Of a stretch of 64,000 bases of DNA, positions 8,220 through 17,179 are shown one piece after another. Origin of the DNA: an uncultured Prevotella sp. (GTDB lineage Bacteria; Bacteroidota; Bacteroidia; Bacteroidales; Bacteroidaceae); the NCBI GenBank assembly GCA_905234145.1, contig CAJOGK010000025.1, positions 44,475 through 108,474 of the forward strand, in the 5' to 3' direction. Made by a program: the position numbers and the translations under genes. How positions within the stretch are numbered: the stretch's first letter is position 1; each line of letters starts with the position of its first letter. The notes beneath the pieces are model-generated. The model was given only the letters and a program-made list of their open reading frames with translations, did not search any database and had not been told where the DNA came from.

Positions 8220-9648
8220 CGTTCGTCAGAATTTGATAGATGCGATCCATATCCACATGTTGGCGCACATGGGTGGCCAGTTTATCGTATTGTTCCTCTT
8301 TAAAGGCAACTAAGTCGAGCGATTGGTGCGTCTCGCCTTTATGCCCCAGCAGATGATTAATCACAGGGGCATTGTCCAGGAAACCATGAATGTAGGTGCC
8401 AATGCAATGATCTGTCTGCAAGATCGCTTCGTTCGTATCACTCACACCCTGATGAATCTCGTAGCCCTGACACGTCTGACCATCAAAGCGGAAAGTAACC
8501 TGACGTGTGGTCTTCTCTGTGGTCATCGTGGTATGGATAGGCAAAATGCCAAGTCCAGGCAGACTCGTAATGCTCCCTTCGATACCATCAGGATCATCCA
8601 CCGTTTGTCCCAACATCTGATATCCACCACAAATGCCAATAACCATTTTTCCCTCTCGATGGGCACGCTGTATCGCTTGGGCACAACCATTCCGTCGTAG
8701 TTCCATCAGGTCGTCGAGCGTGGCTTTCGTTCCAGGCAAAATGATGATATCCGCATGCTGAATATCAGAGGTATTATTGGTATAGAAGAGGTTTACACGA
8801 GGGTCGCGCTCTAGGGTATCGAAATCGGTATAGTTGCTGATATGTCGCAAAAGCACCACGGCTACATTCACCTTTCCCTCTGCCAATTGTCGACGCTTCT
8901 GTTCCAATGCTACGCTATCTTCCTCATCGATGTAGATGTCTTTATAATAGGGTATGATGCCAAGTACGGGCACCCCGCAAATCTCTTCCAACATGCGTTT
9001 GCCCTCATCAAAGAGGCGCATATCACCACGGAATTTATTGATGATGATACCTTTGATGCGTTTTCTGTCTTCTGGCGATTGCAAGGCGATGCTGCCATAG
9101 ACAGAGGCAAATACGCCTCCACGATCGATATCACCCACCAAAATCACGTCTGCTTTCGCATGTCTGGCCATAGGCAGATTTACTAAATCTGTATCCCTGA
9201 GATTAATTTCTGAAATACTTCCTGCCCCTTCCATTACGATGGGGTTATAGCGTGATTCCAAGCGATCGAAAGCATCACAAACCTCTTTTCTGAAATCAAT
9301 ATCGCTGGAGCCACGTCGCCAATAATCGTAGGCATTCTTATTGCCTATGGGCTTACCATTCAGCACCACTTGCGAGGTATGATCGCTCTGAGGTTTCAAG
9401 AGTAGCGGATTCATGTCTGTATGACAAGGAATGCTTGCTGCTTCTGCCTGAACTGCTTGGGCTCGCCCTATCTCCAGGCCCTCTGGCGTAGCATAGCTGT
9501 TCAGGGCCATGTTCTGCGCCTTGAATGGTGCAGGCTGATAGCCATCTTGCTTGAAAATACGACAGAAGGCAGCAGCAACAATGCTCTTGCCTACATCGCT
9601 GCCAGTACCAGCGAACATGATGGGATGGAGGGATTTACGATTTTCCAA
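8212..9648 (-). CDS. cobQ: Cobyric acid synthase CobQ/CbiP
   Basis: A 478-residue glutamine-dependent amidotransferase. The N-terminal ATPase part begins MFAGTGSDVGKS (P-loop) and contains GAGSISEINL and GDIDRGGVF. The C-terminal class I GATase part has the nucleophile in GICGGYQMLG and the late GTYIHGFLD. It amidates adenosylcobyrinic acid a,c-diamide at four positions. The annotated TTG start (9648) falls in a low-complexity repeat that encodes the first residues ENRKS; an ATG ten codons later is an alternative start. Confidence 0.93.
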   Translation of the reverse strand: MENRKSLHPIMFAGTGSDVGKSIVAAAFCRIFKQDGYQPAPFKAQNMALNSYATPEGLEIGRAQAVQAEAASIPCHTDMNPLLLKPQSDHTSQVVLNGKPIGNKNAYDYWRRGSSDIDFRKEVCDAFDRLESRYNPIVMEGAGSISEINLRDTDLVNLPMARHAKADVILVGDIDRGGVFASVYGSIALQSPEDRKRIKGIIINKFRGDMRLFDEGKRMLEEICGVPVLGIIPYYKDIYIDEEDSVALEQKRRQLAEGKVNVAVVLLRHISNYTDFDTLERDPRVNLFYTNNTSDIQHADIIILPGTKATLDDLMELRRNGCAQAIQRAHREGKMVIGICGGYQMLGQTVDDPDGIEGSITSLPGLGILPIHTTMTTEKTTRQVTFRFDGQTCQGYEIHQGVSDTNEAILQTDHCIGTYIHGFLDNAPVINHLLGHKGETHQSLDLVAFKEEQYDKLATHVRQHVDMDRIYQILTNDD

Positions 9649-9665
9649 TTGACGATTTACGATTT
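9624..9665. repeat. AATCGTAAATC-type low-complexity repeat at the cbiA/cobQ junction
   Basis: The 15-nt gap between cbiA and cobQ and the first codons of cobQ consist of near-repeats of ATCGTAAATC (minus strand). The 11-mer AATCGTAAATC recurs inside the aminotransferase gene at about 60158. The repeat supplies both the start context and the first residues of CobQ. Confidence 0.6.
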
Positions 9666-10923
9666 AAATGTTATACAGATGGGTATAGGATGCCAAGACG
9701 TTCTTGTATCTGAACACGGGGGTGGCTACAGGCTCGCCCTTGGCATTATAAACTTGCGTTACTGATGCTGGCACTTCATCCATAAACTGGGTATAGTGGA
9801 ATTCATGCCCTCGATACTTTTTGCCATCGAGCTCAAATTGGCGATAGCCTAACGAGAGCTTCCTGTCAGCCTTGCGAGCAGAAATCGAGTAGGGGAGCAC
9901 GTCGCACATAGGGTACTCGCCATCGTCAGTAACAATTCGTTTGCAGAGATACATCATCCCCCCACATTCTGCTACGATTTTTCCTCCACTTTCTGCAAAG
10001 TCCTTGATGGCTTTTCTGCAAGTCTCGTTTTTCACGAGCGCCTCCAAATGTTTCTCTGGATAGCCCCCTGGCAGATAGAGCAAATCGATGCCGTTAAAAT
10101 CGGGCACCTCTTTTTCTGGGTCGAAGAAACGCACAGACTTAAAGGCATCAATGGCTTCCTGATAGACAAAGCTAAAGCTCTCTGTATTGCGGGCTAGGAG
10201 CGCAGATTGTTCCCACGTTGGGAATAAATTATTCCCACGTTGGGAATAAAACATTCCCACGTTGGGAATAAAATTGGGGGTTAAAGCCCGCCAATCGACA
10301 TGTTTCTCTAAAAGAGTGATCAGCTTCTGAGTCTCAGGCTGTTCAGAGAAGTCGAGACCCAGATAGCGAGAGCTTTGTTCGAGTGAAGTATCTTTAGGCA
10401 GATAGCCCAAACATGGGATGTTCAAGTCCTCGCACACTTGTTTCAGCATCTCGAAATGGCGTGCTGATCCCACCTTATTAAATATAATACCCCCAAAACG
10501 GAGGTCTTTCCTGAAGTTTACGAACCCAGAAATCAATGCAGCCATCGAGTAAGCAGCTGATTTCGCATCCACTACCAAAACGATAGGGATGTCCAATATG
10601 CGGGCAATCTCCGATGACGAACCTTTATCTCGATCGTAACCATCGAAAAGTCCCATCATGCCTTCTACGATGGCAATATCAGCATCCTCGCCATAATGAC
10701 TGAATAGCGCCTTGATATGCTCAGGTGTCGCCATGAAAGTATCTAGGTTTACAGAGGGTCGCCCACAAACAGCAGCATGGAATTTGGTGTCGATATAATC
10801 AGGCCCGCACTTGAATGGTTGCACCTTCATGTCTTTCGATGCAAAAAGTGCCATCAAGCCTCTGGCAATCGTTGTTTTGCCAGAGCCGCTAGTAGGAGCT
10901 GCAATCATAAAAGCTGCTTTCAT
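9664..10923 (-). CDS. cbiA: CbiA/CobB cobyrinic acid a,c-diamide synthase
   Basis: A 419-residue enzyme that amidates cobyrinic acid at a and c using glutamine and ATP. The N-terminal dethiobiotin-synthetase-like domain starts MKAAFMIAAPTSGSGKTT (P-loop) and contains KCGPDYIDTKFH and EGMMGLFDG. The C-terminal GATase domain has the nucleophile in AECGGMMYL and ends at REFHYTQF-like HEFHY. I chose ATG 10923; a longer open frame to 11190 runs through the promoter and riboswitch and is not real. Between the domains lies a 22-nt x3 tandem repeat (10210-10268) read in all three frames. A -7 box sits only 5 nt upstream of the ATG. Confidence 0.92.
   Translation of the reverse strand: MKAAFMIAAPTSGSGKTTIARGLMALFASKDMKVQPFKCGPDYIDTKFHAAVCGRPSVNLDTFMATPEHIKALFSHYGEDADIAIVEGMMGLFDGYDRDKGSSSEIARILDIPIVLVVDAKSAAYSMAALISGFVNFRKDLRFGGIIFNKVGSARHFEMLKQVCEDLNIPCLGYLPKDTSLEQSSRYLGLDFSEQPETQKLITLLEKHVDWRALTPNFIPNVGMFYSQRGNNLFPTWEQSALLARNTESFSFVYQEAIDAFKSVRFFDPEKEVPDFNGIDLLYLPGGYPEKHLEALVKNETCRKAIKDFAESGGKIVAECGGMMYLCKRIVTDDGEYPMCDVLPYSISARKADRKLSLGYRQFELDGKKYRGHEFHYTQFMDEVPASVTQVYNAKGEPVATPVFRYKNVLASYTHLYNI
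10210..10268. repeat. Three 22-nt tandem units TTCCCACGTTGGGAA inside cbiA
   Basis: Exact 15-nt copies start at 10210, 10232 and 10254. Each has inverted arms TTCCCA/TGGGAA around CGT, separated by 7-nt A/T spacers. Three 22-nt periods make 66 nt, so the insertion keeps the reading frame while each copy is translated in a different frame. Confidence 0.95.
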
Positions 10924-10928
10924 ACCTG

Positions 10929-10936
10929 CAAAGATA
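10929..10936 (-). promoter_or_regulatory. -7 box for the cbiA-cobQ-cobD-cbiB operon
   Basis: Minus-strand TATCTTTG, a perfect TAnnTTTG match. It ends 5 nt before the cbiA ATG, so the transcript would be leaderless or nearly so. Confidence 0.55.
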
Positions 10937-11010
10937 CACACTTTCTGTATTATTTTGCACATAATCTGCATTTTTTTCACTTTAATCTCTTCACTTTTCA
11001 TTTTTTTATG

Positions 11011-11018
11011 TATCTTTG
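11011..11018 (+). promoter_or_regulatory. -7 box for the riboswitch/BtuB transcript
   Basis: TATCTTTG matches TAnnTTTG and lies just before the riboswitch, giving a transcript that begins with the aptamer. Confidence 0.6.
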
Positions 11019-11027
11019 CCACCGATT

Positions 11028-11202
11028 TATGGCAATCTGGTGGCTGTAGCCGCCTGATGTAAGGGAATCCAGTGAGAGTCTGGAACTGTTCCTGCAGCTG
11101 TAATCCCCATTGATGGGTTTGCTTGTATAACGCCACTGACTTGAGGTCGGGAAGGTAAAGCAGACTGGGGAAAGTCAGAATACCTGCCAATCTACAAAAT
11201 GA
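11028..11202 (+). ncRNA. Cobalamin riboswitch
   Basis: The leader of the BtuB-like gene contains the conserved cobalamin aptamer elements in order. GGTGGCTGTAGCCGCC is a hairpin; AAGGGAATCCAGTGAGAGTC fits the core GGGAAxxxGGTGxAAxTCC. CTGTTCCTGCAGCTGTAA follows, and the B12 box AGTCAGAATACCTGCC is at 11173-11188. Adenosylcobalamin binding would lower receptor expression, probably by blocking translation since the start is ~45 nt downstream. Only the receptor/CbiK side is covered; the divergent cbiA operon has no aptamer. Confidence 0.92.
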
Positions 11203-11244
11203 TACCTTCGCTCAGGAGATAGCGATGTGGAAAAAGGAAGAATT

Positions 11245-13366
11245 ATGAAAATAAGGCAAAGTCTGGCTATTAGCCTTTGGCTGTTGGCTGCAAGTATATC
11301 TGCACAGACAGATATCTGGCGCCAGGATAGTCTGCAAGAGGTTGTGGTAACGGGTACTGGTACCCAGCATCTTTTGAAGAACGCCCCTGTACAAACAGAG
11401 GTGATTACGAGTCGTATGCTGAAGGATTATGGTGGTCGCAGTCTGGAAGATATCCTTGCAGGATTGACGGCCTCGTTTGCTTTCAGCGAAGACGATATGG
11501 GCTCGCAGATGCAGCTGAATGGCTTGGGCAATGACTATATCCTGATACTGGTGAATGGCAAGCGCATTCATGGCGATGTAGGTGGACAGAATGACTTGGG
11601 ACTTATCGATCCCCAGAACATCGAGAAGATAGAAATCGTAAAAGGTGCTTCGAGTGCGCTCTATGGCTCGGATGCGATTGCTGGCGTTGTGAATATCATT
11701 ACGAAAAAGCACAACGAGGGCCTTTTGGTAGAGAACACCACACGAGGTGGTAGCTATGGCGATCTTCGCCAGCATAATGGCTTGGGTATCGCTATCGGCA
11801 AACTGAAAAGCTATACCAACTTCCATTTGCAGCATTCCGATGGTTGGCAGAATACAGCTACAGAAGATCCTCGCCAAACAGAGTTCTTGATAGAAGACTC
11901 TCGTAACATGACGGTTAATCGCCATACCAATTGGCAGGTTTCTGAGCGCCTTACCTTCGAGCCCATGAAGAATATGGAGTTTTATGCTGAGGGTAGTACG
12001 TATTGGAAGCGTATCTATCGTCCCTGTGGCAAATATGCAGCAGTAGATGTGAAGACCTACGACATGGAATATCGTAACCAGAGTCTTGCTGCTGGTGGTA
12101 TCTGGAAGTTGAATAAGACAGACCAATTGACACTCGATGTAAACTGGGATCGTCATGCCTACTATTATTATTACACAGCTACGACCCTTACCGATGGTTA
12201 CGACCCTTATGGTAATTTTACACCTTATTATCCTTATTTTGCGAGTTGCAGAGCGATCAGCGTCGAATTATGGCTCATCTGAAGGGAATCTTCTCGTTGC
12301 CTTATGGTAATCGTCTGAGTGGAGGTTTAGAGTGGCGCTATGATTATCTCGAAGCTCCTATGCGAGTAGACGGAGGTGTAGCGAGAGATAATACAGAAGC
12401 TGCCTATGTTCAGGATGAATTCAGCTATGTGTTCAATCCGAAGCTTTCTGCGAATATCACAGCAGGTTTGCGCCTGAATCACAACGTGCAGTTTGGCGTT
12501 CGTCTCACACCAAAGATTTCAGGTATGCTCTCTATAGGCGATGGTATTCGTTTGCGTGCCACTTGGAGTCAGGGCTTCAAGACCCCTACACCCAAGGAGC
12601 AGTTCTATCGCTACGTGAAGTATATGAACGCCACCTATTTATATTTAGGTAATGAGAATCTATCGCCTCAGACTTCCAATTACTACGCTGTGAGTGGCGA
12701 GTATAATTGGAAAGGTCTGAACCTGACGATAACGGGCTATCTGAACAATGTGGATAACATGATTACCCTTGTGACGATTCCTAATTCTCAGGCGCCAGCT
12801 GCATATATTGCGAAGTATGATCCCAGAAGAATCTGGAATCAGCCAAAACCAAAGGTGTAGACTTCAGCTTGCGCTATCGTATCAATCGTGACTGGTTAGT
12901 TGGGGCCTCCTATAGTTATCTCGATACGGATGCCAAGAAATACGATACCACCCATGATCGACTCGTGGATGTGGTCATCGATGGCATGGCTCATCATAAA
13001 GGTAGTTGGTTTGCTACTTGGAATCATGAGTTCTCATCGAAGTACAATATGGGCTTAGGTCTCTATGGTCGTATGTCGAGCAAACGTTATTATCAGATTA
13101 ATGGCGATGGTAAGGGCTATCAGATTTGGCGATTTACTACCAACCATGAGTTCCCCGTCAGCAAGAAATGGCTCTTCCGAGTAGAAGGTGGTGTCGACAA
13201 TATTTTCAATTATGTAGATCGTACTTATCATGGTCTGCATCTGGGAACCACGAATCCGGGGCGTACCATTTATGGTTCGCTCACCGTTCGTTTCTCACAT
13301 GGCAAGAAATTGAGATTTACTAACAATAAGTTTAATTCTAAAACAACTAACAATGAAGAAGATTAA
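11245..13366 (+). pseudogene. btuB: BtuB-like TonB-dependent receptor with two frameshifts
   Basis: Three consecutive frames make one ~700-residue outer-membrane receptor. The first (11245-12282) has a signal peptide ending SISAQ, the plug domain (VVVTGTGT, then VKGASSALYGSDAIAGVVNIITK) and the first barrel strands. The second (about 12246-12860) and third (about 12869-13366) continue the barrel to a normal C-terminal aromatic strand (YGSLTVRF). Each join needs one restored base, near 12241-12246 and near 12828-12832. Corrinoid transport is inferred from the riboswitch and neighbours. Either the gene is newly dead or two single-base errors are present. Confidence 0.85.
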
Positions 13367-14522
13367 GTATTTAGTAATGGCATTTGCTGCCATTTGTTTC
13401 ACTGCTGGTCTTACCTCTTGCGAAAAAGAGAAGGAAGTAGAGAAGATCGTAGAAGTACCCGTTGAGGTTGTAAAGACCGATACGATTAAGGTTCCCGTAG
13501 AGGTGCCTCAGGACAATAACTGGTCGAGGTATCAGAAGGAAGTTACTAACCACGTGAAGGACAACAAGAAGAATGACAAGGTGATTCTGCTTGTGGCCTT
13601 CGGTTCTACCTGGCAGCAGGCTTTCGATACTTTCGATGGTACGATTGAGGCTTATCAGAAAGATTTTGCAGGCTATGACGTATTCCTGAGCTACTCATCT
13701 GCTATCTGTATCAACCGTGCAGCTGCTGGTGAGAACACCGATCCTCGTTACTACTATGCACCTCCTTTCTGGCTCAATGCCTTTGCTGATAAGACAGTGC
13801 AGTACGATGAGATCGTAGTTCAGTCATTGCAGGTGATCCCAGGTGAGGAGTACACCCGTGTCATCAACTACATCAAGGACTTTGCTAACAATGCCAATGG
13901 TGACCTCGACGATGAGTATCTCTCGAGAGTTGTTCTGAAACTTGGTGTCCCCCTGTTGCAGGATGCTGAAGCCGACGTGAACCTTGTGGCTACAGAGCTT
14001 AATACGCTCTATGCTGATAAGGCTAAAAAAGGTGTGGTTGCCTTCATGGGTCATGGTAACCCCGATGCGTACGATACCTATAAGGCTAACATTCGTTATA
14101 CCGAACTTGAGCAGGCTTTGCAGAAGTTCAGCAAGAACTACTTTGTAGGTACTGTCGACATGATGGGTAACTTCAAGACCAATGTCTATGATAGAATGCA
14201 GCAGAGTGGTATCAAGAGTGGCAAGGTATTCTGCCATCCGCTGATGTCTATTGACGGTGATCATGGTCACAATGATATGGCTGGTGACGATGATGACAAC
14301 TGGCAAGATGGTATAGGCTTCACTCCCAACGAGGATGGTGAGGTAGAGGACACTTCATGGAAGAAGTTCTTCTGGCATCTGGGCTATGAGTGCAACGACG
14401 ATACAATGATCAATCTCGGTTTGCTCGAACTCCCCACTATCCGTCAGGTATGGATGAACCACACTCAGGATGCTATCAACGGTGAGCCTTTGGACTTCTA
14501 CCACTCTAAGAATCCAGAATAA
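13353..14522 (+). CDS. cbiK: CbiK-like cobalt chelatase, exported lipoprotein
   Basis: A 389-residue protein with a lipoprotein signal (lipobox LTSC, Cys23), a Val/Glu-rich linker with repeated VEVP, and then a class II chelatase domain like anaerobic sirohydrochlorin cobaltochelatase CbiK. Visible family features are LLVAFGST, QSLQVIPGEEY, FMGHGNPDAY and FCHPLMSIDGDH. Cytosolic CbiK inserts Co2+ into sirohydrochlorin early in the anaerobic pathway; exported, haem-binding forms are known in Desulfovibrio. Export, plus a very acidic His/Asp loop near DGDHGHND, suggests metal or tetrapyrrole handling outside the inner membrane. It overlaps the receptor frame by 14 nt and shares its riboswitch. 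Confidence 0.85.
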   Translation: MKKIKYLVMAFAAICFTAGLTSCEKEKEVEKIVEVPVEVVKTDTIKVPVEVPQDNNWSRYQKEVTNHVKDNKKNDKVILLVAFGSTWQQAFDTFDGTIEAYQKDFAGYDVFLSYSSAICINRAAAGENTDPRYYYAPPFWLNAFADKTVQYDEIVVQSLQVIPGEEYTRVINYIKDFANNANGDLDDEYLSRVVLKLGVPLLQDAEADVNLVATELNTLYADKAKKGVVAFMGHGNPDAYDTYKANIRYTELEQALQKFSKNYFVGTVDMMGNFKTNVYDRMQQSGIKSGKVFCHPLMSIDGDHGHNDMAGDDDDNWQDGIGFTPNEDGEVEDTSWKKFFWHLGYECNDDTMINLGLLELPTIRQVWMNHTQDAINGEPLDFYHSKNPE

Positions 14523-14565
14523 AAAAGCTATAAAAAGCCTTACGTTAATTATTATTTAGGTTGAA

Positions 14566-14599
14566 AACAGGAGATTTGTCGTGAGACAAGTCTCCTGTT
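14566..14599 (+). terminator. Terminator after cbiK
   Basis: A 15-nt stem AACAGGAGATTTGTC / GACAAGTCTCCTGTT with a GTGA loop is followed by ATTAATTTC. It separates the cobalamin transcript from the porin/imelysin cluster. Confidence 0.7.
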
Positions 14600-14645
14600 A
14601 TTAATTTCATTATTTTTAGGTATTGCAGCATTGAAGAAAACCGAC

Positions 14646-14653
14646 TACCTTTG
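14646..14653 (+). promoter_or_regulatory. -7 box for the porin-imelysin-cytochrome cluster
   Basis: TACCTTTG followed by GCA, with TTG at 14623-14625 about 20 nt upstream, matches the Bacteroidota promoter. The first gene starts 35 nt downstream. Confidence 0.65.
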
Positions 14654-14687
14654 CACTCGATTTTGAATATGATTAGGTAGTATTAAA

Positions 14688-15992
14688 ATGATGAAGAAAA
14701 TTCTATGTTTGCTCTTGTTGAGCACAATGTTAGTTTCTGCCCAAGCAGAGGACGATTTTGAGAAATACCGTATTGGAGGTTATGGCGAGATGCTAGCTAC
14801 CTTTAAAGATTATGGATTAAACCGTTTCTATGGTGGCAGTAAAGGTAACACCAAGAAGAACCATAATGAAATTAGCATCCCTCGCTTCGTAATTTCTGGT
14901 GATTACAAAATCAATCCTAAGTGGATACTTAGTGCCGAAATAGAGTTTGAATCGGGTGGAACTGGTATCACCTACGAGATTGAGGCTCAGTCAGGTAGTG
15001 AAAATGGCGAATACGAAACGGAAGTAGAGAAGGGTGGAGAAGTGGCCCTTGAACAGTTCCATCTTACCCGTCTGATTACCCCAGCCTTTAATGTGCGTTT
15101 CGGACATATGATAATGCCTGTAGGTTTGACAAACATGCATCATGAACCTCTTAATTTCTTTACTGCAGCCCGTCCAGAAGGCTCTACAACAATCATGGCC
15201 TCTACATGGCACGAAACGGGTCTAGCTGTTTTTGGTAAATTTGGTTCAGGTGCTGCTACCTTCGATTATCAGGCCATGATTACCAGTGGTCTTAACCCCA
15301 ATGGTTTCGATGCCTACAATTGGGTAAAGAAAGCCAAGCAAGGTTTTTTGGAAGTTGATAATTTTTCAGCCCCTGCTTATACAGCCCGTCTAGACTGGAA
15401 AGGTGTTAAGGGCCTTCGTGTAGGTGCTTCTATTTTCTATAATCCAAAGGCTCAGAAAAATGCCGATAAATTGATTACCTATTCAGAATATGATGATATA
15501 AACGTACTGCTTTATTCTTTCGATGCACAGTATGTGAATAAATACATCACCGCTCGTGCCAACTATCTCTCTGGAAATATAACAGAAACAGTAGGTATCA
15601 CTGCAGCCAATCGTCGTTACTCTAGCAAGTCGCCCTATAGTCGTATGGGGCCAGTAGCCAAGCGTGGTGTCGACTGGAGTGCCGAGGTGGGTGTAAATAT
15701 CGCATCCTTCTTCCCAAGCATCAAGAAATTCCCTGTAATCTATCCCTTCGTACATTACAATTATTATAACCCTCAGGAAAAGTGCGAAGATGGTCTGATA
15801 GCTGATAACCGTTGTCAGGTTAGCTTGTGGAGCGTAGGTTTGAACTGGAGAATCCTCCCTAACCTCGTGGCAAAAGCCGATTACACCACGCGTCAGATTG
15901 GAACGAGTAAGATTTTTGGTTCTAGCCAGTATAATAGCGAAAACGAATTCCGTATTGCCCTAGCTTATCAGCTTTGGTTTAGCAAGAAATAA
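14688..15992 (+). CDS. Outer-membrane porin (OprO/P-like)
   Basis: A 434-residue protein with a signal peptide (cleavage near SAQAED) and alternating polar/aromatic beta strands. Segments such as ISIPRFVISGDYKINPKW, RFGHMIMPVGLTN and a final barrel strand ending LAYQLWFSKK suggest a phosphate-selective-porin-like 16-strand barrel. It heads the cluster behind its own promoter, followed 25 nt later by imelysin. The position next to an iron-regulated-type imelysin and haem proteins suggests ion or metal-complex passage, but the substrate is unknown. Confidence 0.75.
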   Translation: MMKKILCLLLLSTMLVSAQAEDDFEKYRIGGYGEMLATFKDYGLNRFYGGSKGNTKKNHNEISIPRFVISGDYKINPKWILSAEIEFESGGTGITYEIEAQSGSENGEYETEVEKGGEVALEQFHLTRLITPAFNVRFGHMIMPVGLTNMHHEPLNFFTAARPEGSTTIMASTWHETGLAVFGKFGSGAATFDYQAMITSGLNPNGFDAYNWVKKAKQGFLEVDNFSAPAYTARLDWKGVKGLRVGASIFYNPKAQKNADKLITYSEYDDINVLLYSFDAQYVNKYITARANYLSGNITETVGITAANRRYSSKSPYSRMGPVAKRGVDWSAEVGVNIASFFPSIKKFPVIYPFVHYNYYNPQEKCEDGLIADNRCQVSLWSVGLNWRILPNLVAKADYTTRQIGTSKIFGSSQYNSENEFRIALAYQLWFSKK

Positions 15993-16017
15993 TAATAACT
16001 TATAAATAATAGTAACA

Positions 16018-17166
16018 ATGAAAAAGATGATTAAGAATGTAATGCTTTTTATGGCTGCTTGCACACTTACTTTTAGTATGACCGCTTGCAGCAGTGACAA
16101 GAACGATGACAACACTACCGAGATTGACATCACCGATCCAAACAATCTCGACTACAGCTCTGCTTATGCTGAGCAGTGGGCCAATTACATGGTAACTGTT
16201 TCTGGTCTGTTGGCTGATGATGCCGATGAGTTGTACAATGCTTGGAAAAATGGCTATGCTGATATTTTTAAGAATCACAACAGCGAGGAGTACAAGTCGG
16301 CCATCGATTGTGTAGAGCAAATCTTAGATGGTTGCATCGATATCGCCTCAGAGGTTGGTTCTGCCAAAATTGGCGACCCCTATAACCTCTATATGAGTGG
16401 TAAGACCACCGAGGCCCTCTATGCTGTAGAGTCTTGGTATAGCTGGCATTCTCGTGACGACTATCGTAATAACATCTACTCTATCCGCAATGCCTACTAT
16501 GGCTCTCGCGATGGTAAGGTAAATGAGAATTCGCTTTCTGCACTTCTTGTTACTAAGAATCCTGAACTCGATGCAAAGGCCAAGCAGAAAATCCAGGCTG
16601 CTGCTGATGCTATCTACGCTATTCCTCAGCCTTTCCGTAACAATATAAACTCTAAGGAGGCTTCTGCTGCTATGTCTGCATGTGCTGATTTGGAAGACTT
16701 CATCGCCAATGAGTTGAAGCCTTATTTTACAACAAATATCAACGACGATGCCACACTCGACCCCATTATCAAGCAGTATGTTGATAAGGTAGTACTTCCT
16801 ACTTACGAGCAGTTGGCTATTCTGAACGATACTCTTGATGGTGCTGTTAAGCAGTTTAAGCAGAACCCCTCTAATGCTAATTTTACCGCTTGTGCTAATG
16901 CATGGCTTGCAGCCCGTGAGCCATGGGAGCAGAGCGAGGCATTCCTCTTTGGCCCTGTTGATGAGCTTGGTCTCGACCCCAATATGGACTCATGGCCTCT
17001 CGATCAGGCACAGATTGCACAGATTCTGAAGTCGCAGGCTTTCAATAACCTGAACTGGAAAGAGGGCGAGAGTGATGATAAGGTAGAGAAGGCGCAGAGC
17101 TTGCGTGGATTCCACACACTGGAGTTCCTTATCTTCAAGGATGGCAAGGCTCGCACCGTCAATTAA
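16018..17166 (+). CDS. Imelysin-family lipoprotein
   Basis: A 382-residue lipoprotein (lipobox MTAC, Cys24) that is almost all helical. Its C-terminal part carries AAREPWEQSEAFLFGPVD and then RGFHTLEFLIF, which contains the imelysin GxHxxE signature. Imelysin-like (peptidase M75, IrpA/EfeO-related) proteins are implicated in iron uptake; peptidase activity has not generally been supported. It is followed 13 nt later by a di-haem oxidoreductase, a pairing seen in other bacteria. Confidence 0.88.
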   Translation: MKKMIKNVMLFMAACTLTFSMTACSSDKNDDNTTEIDITDPNNLDYSSAYAEQWANYMVTVSGLLADDADELYNAWKNGYADIFKNHNSEEYKSAIDCVEQILDGCIDIASEVGSAKIGDPYNLYMSGKTTEALYAVESWYSWHSRDDYRNNIYSIRNAYYGSRDGKVNENSLSALLVTKNPELDAKAKQKIQAAADAIYAIPQPFRNNINSKEASAAMSACADLEDFIANELKPYFTTNINDDATLDPIIKQYVDKVVLPTYEQLAILNDTLDGAVKQFKQNPSNANFTACANAWLAAREPWEQSEAFLFGPVDELGLDPNMDSWPLDQAQIAQILKSQAFNNLNWKEGESDDKVEKAQSLRGFHTLEFLIFKDGKARTVN

Positions 17167-17179
17167 GGTGTAAAATGAA

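Noticed and set aside
10210..10268. Possible CRISPR array
   Set aside because: The three units have only 7-nt A/T spacers and lie inside cbiA; real arrays have ~30-nt spacers.
10924..11190. Longer N-terminus for CbiA
   Set aside because: The extension crosses the promoter and the riboswitch of the divergent gene and adds no family-like sequence; CbiA begins at the P-loop.
11212..12156. 314-residue open frame on the minus strand
   Set aside because: Antisense to the BtuB-like receptor plug domain, which is clearly coding on the plus strand.
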